Of a stretch of DNA of 64,000 nucleotides, positions 33,378-42,101 are shown one piece after another. The notes beneath the pieces are model-generated. The model worked only from the letters and a program-made list of their open reading frames with translations. It made no database searches and had not been told where the DNA came from. The stretch comes from Eisenbergiella porci (GTDB lineage: Bacteria; Bacillota; Clostridia; Lachnospirales; Lachnospiraceae): contig NZ_VUMI01000029.1 in assembly GCF_009696275.1 (NCBI RefSeq), positions 1 through 64,000 on the forward strand, read 5' to 3'. A program made the translations under genes and the position numbers. How positions within the stretch are numbered: the stretch's first letter is position 1; every line of letters begins with the position of its first letter.

Positions 33378-33758
33378 TTACAGTTCCAAATCGTCCTCGT
33401 CCTCCCATGCCGCTTCCGGCTCCCGATCTTCGGCAAAATCGAGAGAAAGAGAATCCAGAGGAAAGGAAAAGCTGTGAGCGCCAATTCGGTCAATCTGGCT
33501 GGACTCGCGCAACTCATCAAAACGGCGGCTGAGATCAGCCAAATCTTCCTCACTGGCCCGTATCGTTTCCCCTTCGCCATAGAGATAGGTTTCTACCTCT
33601 ACACAAATTGTGCTGTCTTTGGGCTGGCTTGCAAGGTCATCCCGGATAACAGTATCATCCAAAAGATCATCCGCACAGTCAGGGCATCCGGCGGCAAAGT
33701 ATTCCACCCACATTCCATAATCAGAGGAGAGGGTCACAACAGAAAACATCTTGCTCAT
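33378..33758 (-). CDS. acidic hypothetical ICE protein
   Basis: A 126-residue protein with a strongly acidic C-terminus (EAAWEDEDDLEL). The N-terminus has FAAGCPDCADDLLDD, a possible metal-binding cysteine pair. The same kind of acidic LEL tail ends several small proteins in this element. The start ATG overlaps the stop of the DUF3846 gene (ATGA), so the pair is coupled. No function is recognised. Confidence 0.6.
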   Translation of the reverse strand: MSKMFSVVTLSSDYGMWVEYFAAGCPDCADDLLDDTVIRDDLASQPKDSTICVEVETYLYGEGETIRASEEDLADLSRRFDELRESSQIDRIGAHSFSFPLDSLSLDFAEDREPEAAWEDEDDLEL

Positions 33759-34165
33759 TTTGAACCACCACCTTTCCGGCCCCCGAACATTAGCCGCAGA
33801 AATTCCTCTGTATCTTTTGCTGACCGCACCTCAAAGGCCACAACAGAAGGTCGTGGCTTTGTGAAGTAGTCCCGGAAACGGGCGATTTGTTCCTCGGTCA
33901 GCGATACGCCTTGCCCTTCCGGGGTGTCGCCATAGAGAAAGAAAGTCCCGTGAATCGTATCATTCCTTAACTGTCGATTTACGGGCAGGCCCATCCATTT
34001 GCCAGCGGCATTACAGCACAGGACGGTTTCATGGGGCAGGGAGATACATTCGATCTCGCCGCCGACAAGGGCCTGCCGGTGTTCCAGGGAATCCTCCAGC
34101 ACAGCGGTATAGGGTTCCTTTCCCGGCTCAAATATCATTACCCTGATTTCTTTATTGCTGTTCAT
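33755..34165 (-). CDS. DUF3846-like protein
   Basis: A 136-residue protein (VMIFEPGKEPYTAVLEDSLE, ALVGGEIECISLPH, LCCNAAGKWMGLPVNRQLRN, GTFFLYGD). The order of segments, with an early VGG.IE and a late GT..F.G, matches DUF3846, a small domain widespread in phages and ICEs. The ATG at 34165 has AAAGGA; the frame's first ATG 7 codons earlier does not. Confidence 0.7.
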   Translation of the reverse strand: MNSNKEIRVMIFEPGKEPYTAVLEDSLEHRQALVGGEIECISLPHETVLCCNAAGKWMGLPVNRQLRNDTIHGTFFLYGDTPEGQGVSLTEEQIARFRDYFTKPRPSVVAFEVRSAKDTEEFLRLMFGGRKGGGSK

Positions 34166-34182
34166 TGTATTTTCCTTTCTCA

Positions 34183-35883
34183 TCATGGGTTCCCCGGCGC
34201 GATATGCCAGTCATCGTAAAGGGAACCGCTGATCGTCACGGAATCGGTGAGATTGGCGCAGAGCATCCCTGCCGGGGTCCAAATATCCATTACATGGGTA
34301 TTGACCGTATAGCTCCCATCGGGGAACCACACCGGCGAAAAATGGACCCGCTGCTTGTAGGTGCTGTAAATATTTTCGGCAAACTGGAACCGGGCTGTTT
34401 TTCCGCTGGAGAGCCGGTCCAGCAGGCGCCAGTAGGTCGTATAGTTAAATTCGGGAAAATAGGAAACCGCCGTCTGGCCATAGGTGTAGTGGGACATGGG
34501 CGCCGATGTACTGACCGTGGCGGTGACGGTGTTGCTCACGCCGTAGCCGGATTTCATGGTATTTCCGGCCGCCGTGGGCACCTTCTCATCCGGTTCAATC
34601 CTTGTGGTGGCGGTCATGGAGGCGGAATAGTTGTCCCGGAAGAAATCATACCAGCCCTCATCCACCCAATATCCATCATCATCGCCGGTACTGTGCCACA
34701 CCCAATACGGGTGCCACTGTGCCCACCACACGCTCCATGCGGCGTAGGACTTTTCCTCCCGGCTGGGGACGCTGCTGGGCCGCCAGCTTCCAGCGGTGTC
34801 GGTGGCCTTCGGGTCCGGCGGGTCGTTGCCGGAAAGATCAACCACTTTTGCCTTGATGGTGGTCTGGCTCAGAGTCCCCCGGTTTGTGCGTACCGTAATA
34901 GTAATATTCTGCGGTTCGGACGGGGTATGCCACTTCACCCACGCAAGCTGACTGTCCCCCTCCGGGATGACGATATTGCTCATGCGGTAGGTGCTGCCCT
35001 TGATGGTAAAGGTCACGGTGGCGGGGCCATCCGGGTTGATCTCAGAACCGGCATAGAGCGTCACCGGCGTTATCACATCGGTGTCTACCCGGTATTCGTA
35101 GTCATAGTCGGTAGGTTCCGGCTGCTCCGGGGGCTGTTCCTCAAATCGGACAATACCCATACCCAGGTAGGCGATGATGGTGTCATTGGAACAGGTCTTG
35201 TTCGTGGGGCCGGAATAGGCCGCAAAGCCTAAATCCGAATATTCAAGGTACATCGCCAGCGGGAGATTTTTATGGGTCAGGCTCGTCATGGTCCTGCGCA
35301 GGGCACCGCCCGTCTGGTTGTCGTAGAGGGCCGCTTCATGGGCAGTCATGGCGTACATAACTCCATTGTGCTTGAAGTAGGCGATTGGCTCCAAAAGCAA
35401 TTTATACTTTCCTGTTATCAAATCATCATAAGAAATACCCGTAAGTTCTGCGATATAACGGACAATGATTTCATCACAAAAATATTTCTTGATTGCTTCA
35501 ATACTCGCCTTGCTGCTGCCGGTGCTGATGATCCTCGGCATTGTAATCGCAGGATTGTAATAAACATAGCTGCTTGTTGTCGGAGAGATAGAGCTTCCAT
35601 CCCTATATTGGATTTTTGATACCTTGCCAAAATGGATTTTAATTGCGGGGGTCTTGCTTGTTAAGTCAATAGAAGCGGATGCCGGTTTCTGCGTTTCGGA
35701 GTAAATCACGGTAACTCTTACTCCATCCATGCCCGGATTCCATGAGTTCTGCGAGGTTCCCTGTCCCATACTGCCGCCACCGCCGTCCACATTTCCGCTG
35801 CCTCCGGTATCGGCCAGGGCACTCATAGGGCAAATGCCCAGGATAAGCAAAATGCTCAAAAAGAAGGCAAAAATCCGTTTCAA
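34183..35883 (-). CDS. large secreted/surface protein of the ICE
   Basis: A 566-residue exported protein. The start is TTG, 7 bases after GGAGG, and gives a signal peptide (RIFAFFLSILLILGICPMS, cleavage near ALA-DTGG). A glycine/serine-rich linker follows. Beta-rich segments come next (VTPVTLYAGSEI, TVTFTIKGSTYRM, NITITVRTNRGTLSQTTIKA), as in Ig-like or adhesin domains, plus a tryptophan-rich stretch (WSVWWAQWHPYWVWHSTG). No LPXTG anchor is seen. Similar CD1107-type surface proteins are encoded next to the transfer genes and may aid mating contact. Confidence 0.7.
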   Translation of the reverse strand: MKRIFAFFLSILLILGICPMSALADTGGSGNVDGGGGSMGQGTSQNSWNPGMDGVRVTVIYSETQKPASASIDLTSKTPAIKIHFGKVSKIQYRDGSSISPTTSSYVYYNPAITMPRIISTGSSKASIEAIKKYFCDEIIVRYIAELTGISYDDLITGKYKLLLEPIAYFKHNGVMYAMTAHEAALYDNQTGGALRRTMTSLTHKNLPLAMYLEYSDLGFAAYSGPTNKTCSNDTIIAYLGMGIVRFEEQPPEQPEPTDYDYEYRVDTDVITPVTLYAGSEINPDGPATVTFTIKGSTYRMSNIVIPEGDSQLAWVKWHTPSEPQNITITVRTNRGTLSQTTIKAKVVDLSGNDPPDPKATDTAGSWRPSSVPSREEKSYAAWSVWWAQWHPYWVWHSTGDDDGYWVDEGWYDFFRDNYSASMTATTRIEPDEKVPTAAGNTMKSGYGVSNTVTATVSTSAPMSHYTYGQTAVSYFPEFNYTTYWRLLDRLSSGKTARFQFAENIYSTYKQRVHFSPVWFPDGSYTVNTHVMDIWTPAGMLCANLTDSVTISGSLYDDWHIAPGNP

Positions 35884-35962
35884 AAGCGCACCTCCAGTCT
35901 GCTGATTTTTGAAAAAGGACATAAAAAGAGTACGGCATTTCTGCCGTACTCTTAATGTGATA

Positions 35963-36514
35963 TTAGCCCATAGTGCCAACCTGATTTCCGGTCAATTCAT
36001 CTCCATCATTCCCAACCGGAATCCCAACGGAACTGCCTCCTTCATCGGGAATCCAGCCGAAGCCCTCAATGTAGATAGAGCCGTTCTGTGTATCTCCGTT
36101 TTGGGGCTGATTGGCGGCGGGATCGGAAACAATCGGCTCATTGTTCTCGCTGGCCGCCTGCTGCTCCTCCGGGGACGGGGCGGGCGGCGGAGTGGTTTCC
36201 GGCTTTTTTTCGCTGTCAGTCAAATCAACATCCACCTGATCCTCCTGCTCTACATCCAGGACGGGATCATCCTGTTCCTGTGCGGGGGTGTTTTCCGGTG
36301 CGGAAACATCGGGGACCTCCACTGTGGGCGTCGTAGTTTCTTCCTCCGGGGGCTGGCTCACATCCTCCGTTGTAACATCCGTGGGGGCAGCGGCCGGGTC
36401 CGTCCCGGTTGGCTGATCGCCTTTGCCGAGCATAGACACAGAAACGCCGATCACGATCAGCAGCACCGCCGCCACACCGACGATGGCAAGCAGCTTTTTA
36501 TTTTTTGCGTTCAT
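35963..36514 (-). CDS. DUF6550-like membrane-anchored acidic protein
   Basis: A 183-residue protein: an N-terminal membrane anchor (LLAIVGVAAVLLIVIGVSVS), a long Pro/Thr/Glu-rich disordered region (PPEEETTTPTVEVPDVSAPE) and a C-terminal motif (IYIEGFGWIPDEGG) that I associate with DUF6550. The disordered linker would span the cell wall. ATG follows GGAGG by 7 bases. Located between the surface protein and the pilus genes, it may be part of the outside of the machine. Confidence 0.65.
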   Translation of the reverse strand: MNAKNKKLLAIVGVAAVLLIVIGVSVSMLGKGDQPTGTDPAAAPTDVTTEDVSQPPEEETTTPTVEVPDVSAPENTPAQEQDDPVLDVEQEDQVDVDLTDSEKKPETTPPPAPSPEEQQAASENNEPIVSDPAANQPQNGDTQNGSIYIEGFGWIPDEGGSSVGIPVGNDGDELTGNQVGTMG

Positions 36515-36667
36515 CTGGAATCCTCCTTTTAAGGTGAAATTATATCAAAAGATCAATGTGTTCCTCCGTCCTCATTATACCATTTGCACAACAATGGCGT
36601 CCAGGTGGAAGAACACACAAACATTTTTTTGCGCTATGGAAAACCGTCAGGCAGAAATAGACAAAAT

Positions 36668-37213
36668 CTAAAACCGGGGAACATACTTGGCGTTCAGCTT
36701 CATGGTGATCTGCATGGGCGGTAGATGGCCGAACCCAAAGGAAAAGGGCACCTCCACCGTGACCGTTCCTGTCACATTGAGCTGCGTAATCCCCTCCGGC
36801 ACGGAGGGGGCAAGCGGGGCATTTTCCAGTTCCATGTGCAGATCATAAAAGCGGTATTCCAAATCTGGCCCCGCGTATTTCAGATACCGCCCATCCTCGT
36901 ACACCAGGCCCAACACCTGTTGCAGCCGGTCATATACATTCCCGGTAGTGACATTCTTTGTCCAGGACGAACCGGAGAGCTGGTAGCCTCCCGAATACCC
37001 TTCCCGCAGGCCGGGGTAGGCTTCATCCCAATTTTCCGTTGCCACCGCTACAATAGCGGACTGGACGGAATCCCGGACGCCCTGCGCCACGATCATCAGC
37101 CGCATATATTCAAACACCACGCAGGCTAAGATCAGGCAGCAGACCACCACCGCCAGAATCATGGGCGTGCCCTGCCCGGACCTGTCTTTCAAAACTGTTT
37201 TCAGCCTGTTCAT
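36668..37213 (-). CDS. TadE-like pseudopilin
   Basis: A 181-residue protein with a short charged N-terminus, the prepilin-like DRSGQGTPM and a hydrophobic helix (ILAVVVCCLILACVVFEYM), followed by a soluble domain. This is the layout of TadE/TadF minor pseudopilins cut by a TadV-type prepilin peptidase. The ATG at 37213 overlaps the stop of the DUF4320 gene. It is the last gene of the Tad-type cluster. Confidence 0.65.
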   Translation of the reverse strand: MNRLKTVLKDRSGQGTPMILAVVVCCLILACVVFEYMRLMIVAQGVRDSVQSAIVAVATENWDEAYPGLREGYSGGYQLSGSSWTKNVTTGNVYDRLQQVLGLVYEDGRYLKYAGPDLEYRFYDLHMELENAPLAPSVPEGITQLNVTGTVTVEVPFSFGFGHLPPMQITMKLNAKYVPRF

Positions 37214-37605
37214 TTCCAGTACACCTCCGAGACTCCTGTGGCCCTTGCGGTGAGTGTGACAGGAAAGGACGCAAATTCTCCGAACAGACCGAGATTGACG
37301 GTGGTGGTGAGCGTCACCGTCACCTCGTCGCCGAGCTGGATTTTCCCGGTGTCGCTCCATGAAATATCCGGGTCAAGTCCGGTTTCCTCCCGGAGAGCCG
37401 CCGCTTTTGAGCTGGTGGCGGAACCGACCCGCCCATTGATCTCCGCTGTCCGCACCAGCTCATCCGCAAACACATCCAGGTTTTGTTTCGCCACAAACAC
37501 CGGGGCGATGCGGACCACCAGCGCCAGAACGAGCGCAACGGACAGGACAAGGACGCATACATCCACAAAGCCCTCCCCGCGTTTTTGTTTCAGCAGCCGC
37601 CTCAA
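37210..37605 (-). CDS. DUF4320/TadE-like pseudopilin
   Basis: A 131-residue protein with the prepilin-like KRGEGFVDV followed by a long helix (LVLSVALVLALVVRIAPVF) and a beta-rich soluble domain (VTVTLTTTVNLGLFGEFASF). DUF4320 proteins sit in ICE Tad clusters. The start is TTG, 7 bases after GGGAGG; an ATG six codons upstream overlaps that ribosome site. It is likely processed by the peptidase at 42961. Confidence 0.72.
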   Translation of the reverse strand: MRRLLKQKRGEGFVDVCVLVLSVALVLALVVRIAPVFVAKQNLDVFADELVRTAEINGRVGSATSSKAAALREETGLDPDISWSDTGKIQLGDEVTVTLTTTVNLGLFGEFASFPVTLTARATGVSEVYWK

Positions 37606-37622
37606 ACAGCCACCTCCCTTCA

Positions 37623-38495
37623 TCAGAACAAATCCCCAAAGGCTTCCAGAACCACATAGCCCAGAACACCCAGATACATCAGCAGGAAACAGCCCAGAAG
37701 CATGAAGGAATACTTCCTCATTTTTCCCGGCTGCTTCATGGCCTCCAGCTTCAGCTTTTGGAGTTCAAGCTGTTTGAAGGTCATGGAGAGCATTTGAAAG
37801 TACATAATGCCGTTATCGCCGCGCTTGACGGAGATCAGCCCGCGCACCACATCGGAGAGCATGGTGCTTCCGATTCGGCTCTCCCAGCGTGTCAGGGCGT
37901 TTTCCTCGTTGCCGGAGGCCATATCCGCAATCGTGATCTCCAGCTCCCGCTTCATGGCGTGACCGGCGTTGTGCTGATAGGCTTTCAGGATATTCAGCAC
38001 ATCACGGGAGGAACGAAGCTCCTGCTCCACGGTATTGACAAAACGGGGCAGTTCCGTTTCAATTTCTTCCCGCCGCTGCTGGACAATCTCATCCGCCCGT
38101 TTCTGTTCTTTGAAAAAAACAGCCACCGCCAGAAAGAGTACCACCGGCGCCAGGATAGGAAAAATCAGCAGGACAGGGATCACCAGCAGCCCGATCAGCC
38201 CGCCCTTGACCCAGGCCGCCGCCACATAGGTTTCCGGGGACATTTGAATTTCGGCGGATTTAAGCTGGGCTTCCAGCTTGCGCCGTTTATAGGCGTCCAG
38301 CCGAACTAGAGGCGCCGCCTTTGCCGCCATGTCGAACAGGATAGCGTTCATGTTGTTCTTTTTCGCCTTTCCCCGGTTCGTGACGGTCAGTACGGCCTTT
38401 GTGCTGGCGGAAGTGGGCAGCCGGAGAAGTCCGGCCAGTAAAAAGAACGCTCCCAGGCCAAAGAGCGTTCCGAAGCATAGTAAGATCAAATACAA
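37623..38495 (-). CDS. tadC: TadC-like pilus assembly membrane protein
   Basis: A 290-residue type II secretion F-family protein: N-terminal helix, two central helices (GLIGLLVIPVLLIFPILAP) and a C-terminal helix (FMLLGCFLLMYLGVLGYVV). The family core is RREEIETELPRFVNTVEQEL and RSSRDVLNILKAY. It pairs with TadB to form the inner-membrane platform of Tad pili. The start is TTG, 9 bases after GAGG. Confidence 0.8.
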   Translation of the reverse strand: MYLILLCFGTLFGLGAFFLLAGLLRLPTSASTKAVLTVTNRGKAKKNNMNAILFDMAAKAAPLVRLDAYKRRKLEAQLKSAEIQMSPETYVAAAWVKGGLIGLLVIPVLLIFPILAPVVLFLAVAVFFKEQKRADEIVQQRREEIETELPRFVNTVEQELRSSRDVLNILKAYQHNAGHAMKRELEITIADMASGNEENALTRWESRIGSTMLSDVVRGLISVKRGDNGIMYFQMLSMTFKQLELQKLKLEAMKQPGKMRKYSFMLLGCFLLMYLGVLGYVVLEAFGDLF

Positions 38496-38501
38496 CCTGT
38501 T

Positions 38502-38963
38502 TCACCTCAATTCCTTGTAATACATTCGTTTGGGGCCGGTGTTCCGGCTCTCCGCCCGGGGACGGCCCGGCACATTCCAGCTTCCGCCGCCCCGGAATCC
38601 CGGCGCGCAGGACCAACCGGAGGCCCGCAGGCTGGCTCCATTTTCCTCCGCCAGCGTGTAAGTGATGATCTTCCGAAACCCCATCTCTCTGGCGATTCGG
38701 GCGCAGCAGCCATAGAGGAAGCTGCACCCATTGAAAGTGCCGTCCGTGCATAGCCGTGTCACCTCGGCGGTCCGTCCATCATCCAGATACCGGGAGATTG
38801 GCCGCCCCGCGACAGCAACGCCATGAATCACCCCCAGCCCATCGGAGAGCGCCACACAGAATTTACAGCCCTGCACCCGCCCGCTGTGGCGGTGGTGCTT
38901 TTCAATAAAGCGGTTTGCCTCCCGCAAGCTGATTGGAATGATCTCCGCGATTCTCACCTCCAA
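38502..38963 (-). CDS. XF1762-family (Mom-like acetyltransferase fold) protein
   Basis: A 153-residue protein with the signature of the XF1762 family: FIEKHHRHSGRVQGCKFCVA, VAVAGRPISRYLDD, EVTRLCTDGTFNGCSFLYG and IITYTLAEENGASLRASGW. It belongs to the GNAT-like group that includes phage Mu Mom, which modifies adenines to resist restriction. Here it would modify DNA of the element or another base target. The start (TTG at 38963) is uncertain. It is inserted between the tadB and tadC genes. Confidence 0.8.
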   Translation of the reverse strand: MEVRIAEIIPISLREANRFIEKHHRHSGRVQGCKFCVALSDGLGVIHGVAVAGRPISRYLDDGRTAEVTRLCTDGTFNGCSFLYGCCARIAREMGFRKIITYTLAEENGASLRASGWSCAPGFRGGGSWNVPGRPRAESRNTGPKRMYYKELR

Positions 38964-39053
38964 CGAAAAACACCCACCGGGAAGGTGAGCAAAATGGTTT
39001 CATCTGCTTTGAATTGGAAATATCCCACCTGATTTTGGAGTAGATAGTTCCAC

Positions 39054-39983
39054 TTATCTTTTGTACTCCACCGGCTTTGTCAGCCGGATAACCGCCGCAA
39101 AGGAAATGAGCAGCACCAGCAGGCAGACCGCCAGGATGCCCTTGCCGAAGCCGGTGTTCACCAATACATCGTACCAGTCTTTATTCAGAAAGTAGAGCAA
39201 AGGGATGTTGCCCACCAGCAGGAAGGCCATGGTGATGAACTCCTTGAACGGCTCATACATCAGGTAGTCCAGTTCCGCCGCCACGATCCGCATATCGGAC
39301 AGCTTGCCGATGATGGGGGTAAGCGTGCTTTTCAGGCTCTTATCATCCTGACAGGCGATAGCGGCGTCCACCCATTCCCGGAAGATGTAGTTGTCCAGCT
39401 TGGGTTTCATGTTGGAGAGGGCCTGCTTCACATCGGCGCTTATCATGCCGGTTTCGGCCAAAAAGCCCCGGAATACATCGGCCACGGGCGGGTTCAGGTA
39501 GTGGATGTTTTCCTCTACGGCGGTGATGATACTCTCGCTGCGCAGATAGGAGCTGGTGATGATGGACAGCCCGGTTTCAATCTCATTGTTCATCAGCTTT
39601 TTGTAGCTGTGGGAGGTGAACAGGACATACCAGAACGGGATCAGCCCCATGCCTACCGCCAGTACCGGAAGCATGAAATAGTTTTGGATCAAAATGCAGA
39701 TCACCGCGCCCATAGCCGCCAGAAACAGAGAGAGGGCGCAGAGGGCGGCAAACTTGCCGCCCCTGCCGGTCAGGAGCATCATTTCCTTGGCTTCCCGCAC
39801 CGTCTTTTGGATGCCCTTGGCCTCTCTGGGGTGGTTGAGCTGCCCGATCCTCTTGGAAATTGGCATCTCCCGGCTGGCAAAGGATTTCGTCAGGTCCTCC
39901 GCAAACTCAAAGGGCGTCATGTTCAGCAGCAGGAAAATACCGGCCAGCATACCGGCAAAGGCCAGCAAAATCAGTACAATCAA
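39054..39983 (-). CDS. tadB: TadB-like pilus assembly membrane protein
   Basis: A 309-residue membrane protein with an N-terminal helix, a central helix pair (AALCALSLFLAAMGAVICIL, FMLPVLAVGMGLIPFWYVL) and a C-terminal helix pair. The middle cytoplasmic domain (EIETGLSIITSSYLRSESII) is typical of GspF/TadB-like platform proteins. The start is TTG, 7 bases after GGAGG. It overlaps the CpaF stop by 4 bases, so the two are coupled. Confidence 0.78.
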   Translation of the reverse strand: MIVLILLAFAGMLAGIFLLLNMTPFEFAEDLTKSFASREMPISKRIGQLNHPREAKGIQKTVREAKEMMLLTGRGGKFAALCALSLFLAAMGAVICILIQNYFMLPVLAVGMGLIPFWYVLFTSHSYKKLMNNEIETGLSIITSSYLRSESIITAVEENIHYLNPPVADVFRGFLAETGMISADVKQALSNMKPKLDNYIFREWVDAAIACQDDKSLKSTLTPIIGKLSDMRIVAAELDYLMYEPFKEFITMAFLLVGNIPLLYFLNKDWYDVLVNTGFGKGILAVCLLVLLISFAAVIRLTKPVEYKR

Positions 39984-41356
39984 GCGGGTTCCTCCTTCCC
40001 ATCGTTTATATCCATCCGGCCACCGGCGATCTGTTCCAGCAGGCGGGGCGGCATCCCATTCTCCAGCAGCCGCTTTTGCAGGCTTGCCGAGATCGTGGAC
40101 ACCTTTTGAAATTCACCACGCACTTTTATCTTGCCGTCCTCCACGGCGGTTTCCGATACATGGTAGCGGTAGAGGGTGTGGAGCTGCCGGGCGCCGTCCT
40201 CCAAAATCTCACACTCGGTAATCTCCATCACCCTGCGGCTGTTGTCCTCCAGCTTCTTCACAAAGAGGACAATGGGAAACGCCTCCGTCACCAGGTTATA
40301 CAGGGTCTTGTCGCCCATATCGTATTTCTGGGTACACAGCGTCACCATGCGGTAGTAGGTGGCCTTGCAGCTATTGGCGTGGGTGGTGGTAATGACCGCG
40401 TGGCCGGTGCGGGCCGCCTCCTGCGCCGCAAACGCTTCCGCCGACTTCATCTCGCCCACGCACACCACATCCGGGTCGCAGGTCAGGGCGAACTCCAAAA
40501 GCCGCTCCTGATCGTAATTCTGCTTGGGGTCATCGGAAAAGCGGGTGACGGTGTGGACTACATTGTTGAGGACATTCCCCTCGGCATCCTCCTTCACCAG
40601 ATCAAACTCCCGGCACCCGTTTTCAATGGTGAAGATTCTCTTTTCATTGGGAATGGTGGAGAGAATCCAGCTCATCAGTGTGGTCTTGCCGCTGCCGGTG
40701 GAGCCGGTGACACAAATGGACAGGCCGAACCGCAGCACCGCCGCCAGGAAATCCAGCATTTCGGCGGTGGCCGTTCCATAGCGAACAAAATCATCCCGCC
40801 CCAGCTTTTTGGGGTTTACGATTCGGATGGAGGCCGCCACGCCCTTGTCCTTGTCGGTCAGCGGATTGCCCAGAACCGTAATACGGATTTTATTGGAGAG
40901 GTGGCCCACCACTCCCGGCTGGCTGTTATCCAGGATCATCCCGGATTTATGAAGCAGCCTGCGGACCACATCGACGGCGTGCTGGGGGCTTTGAAACCGC
41001 TCCTTGGAGGGAACCACGCGCCCATCCGCATAGGTGATCTTGGTGTCCTTCCAGGAATTGATGTTGATTTCCTCCACATCACTGGCAAAGAGGTAAGGCG
41101 TCAGGAAGGAGAACTCGGCCATTTCCGTATAGAGCTTGTCAATCAGGGCCTCGTGATCCATGCCTTCCACACCCAGGCTGTAATCATTGAGATACTTGGC
41201 GATGTAGGCGGTGATCTGCTGGCGCTGTTCCTCCGGGTTGTCGGTTATCAGGGTAGAATACTTGCTGGCAAGATACTCCTGCACCTGTGCCAACACCTCC
41301 GCGAATGAGCGCGTGTTTTTGCTGGTGTTGAAAAAAAGGCCGATGTTATTTGCCAT
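39980..41356 (-). CDS. cpaF: CpaF/TadA-family pilus ATPase
   Basis: A 458-residue secretion ATPase: N-terminal CpaF domain (EFSFLTPYLFASDVEEININ), Walker A CVTGSTGSGKTTLMSWILS, an aspartate/glutamate box (FTIENGCREF), Walker B region DVVCVGEMKSAEAFAAQEAA and the His box TTTHANSC. It powers pilus assembly on the TadB/TadC platform. The ATG at 41356 has GGAGG 9 bases upstream and overlaps the CpaE-like gene by 11 bases. Confidence 0.9.
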   Translation of the reverse strand: MANNIGLFFNTSKNTRSFAEVLAQVQEYLASKYSTLITDNPEEQRQQITAYIAKYLNDYSLGVEGMDHEALIDKLYTEMAEFSFLTPYLFASDVEEININSWKDTKITYADGRVVPSKERFQSPQHAVDVVRRLLHKSGMILDNSQPGVVGHLSNKIRITVLGNPLTDKDKGVAASIRIVNPKKLGRDDFVRYGTATAEMLDFLAAVLRFGLSICVTGSTGSGKTTLMSWILSTIPNEKRIFTIENGCREFDLVKEDAEGNVLNNVVHTVTRFSDDPKQNYDQERLLEFALTCDPDVVCVGEMKSAEAFAAQEAARTGHAVITTTHANSCKATYYRMVTLCTQKYDMGDKTLYNLVTEAFPIVLFVKKLEDNSRRVMEITECEILEDGARQLHTLYRYHVSETAVEDGKIKVRGEFQKVSTISASLQKRLLENGMPPRLLEQIAGGRMDINDGKEEPA

Positions 41357-42101
41357 CTCCGAACACCTCCGCGGCGATGGCAGTGATGACCGGCTCATAG
41401 CTCTTTGCCTCTTTTCCGGCAAGCGGTTCCAGCAGCTTCAGCGTGGCCGCCTGTTCCTCCACGATGGGAAGATAGGGCAGCCGGTACTTCACCCCGCCAA
41501 ATGAATTTTCGTATTCCATACCGCCCGGATAGGGCCGGGTGTTGGACAGCACCCGGATGTGCTGCTCCGGCTTAAATTTCCGGTCCTCAATCAGAGGAAG
41601 GTAGGACGCGAAATAGGAGATCGCTTTCAGATCGCATCCGCATACCCGCAGCACATCGTCCGCCACCTCCAGCGCCGCCGTCGCAAGCACATTCCCGGTC
41701 AGGACGCTGGTACAGTCCACGATCACATAGTCTGCGATATGCCGCAGGAGAACCAGCATATCCACCGCCTTTTCCTTGCTGTACTCCGCGTAGGTGAACA
41801 CATTTTCCCCGGCCTTGTAGCCCAGAAAGCTGATATAGGGGTGCTTTTCACAGGGGACGCAGGTTTTCAACACCTGTTCCTGCGTCATGCCGGGGGCGGA
41901 CAGCAGTTCGCCCACGGACACCTCCGGCAGTTTCCCCTCCGCAGCCACAGCCGGAAGCGGGGGTGCGGTAAGGTCGGTAAACACCAGCACCACATTTTTC
42001 TTCCGCTTGGCAAGCTCCGCCGCCAGCTTGACCGCCGTGACCGTCTTTCCGGCGCCGGGGCTGCCCCATACGGCAAGCATCTGTTTCTGCTTATTCGACA
42101 T
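41346..42101 (-). CDS. CpaE-like P-loop ATPase
   Basis: A 251-residue P-loop NTPase with LAVWGSPGAGKTVTAVKLAA at the N-terminus and YVIVDCTSVLTGNVL as the Walker B-like region. MinD/ParA-type proteins of this size next to CpaB and CpaF are the CpaE/TadZ pilus localisation factors. A second such protein is at 24982. The ATG overlaps the end of the CpaB-like gene and lies 12 bases after GGAGG. Confidence 0.8.
   Translation of the reverse strand: MSNKQKQMLAVWGSPGAGKTVTAVKLAAELAKRKKNVVLVFTDLTAPPLPAVAAEGKLPEVSVGELLSAPGMTQEQVLKTCVPCEKHPYISFLGYKAGENVFTYAEYSKEKAVDMLVLLRHIADYVIVDCTSVLTGNVLATAALEVADDVLRVCGCDLKAISYFASYLPLIEDRKFKPEQHIRVLSNTRPYPGGMEYENSFGGVKYRLPYLPIVEEQAATLKLLEPLAGKEAKSYEPVITAIAAEVFGDGK

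Noticed and set aside
34165-35232. 355-codon plus-strand ORF
   Set aside because: It is antisense to the surface protein gene. Its glycine/histidine-rich product resembles no family.
39860-41308. 482-codon plus-strand ORF
   Set aside because: It is antisense to cpaF and tadB, which have clear motifs. It has no ribosome site and is considered a shadow.
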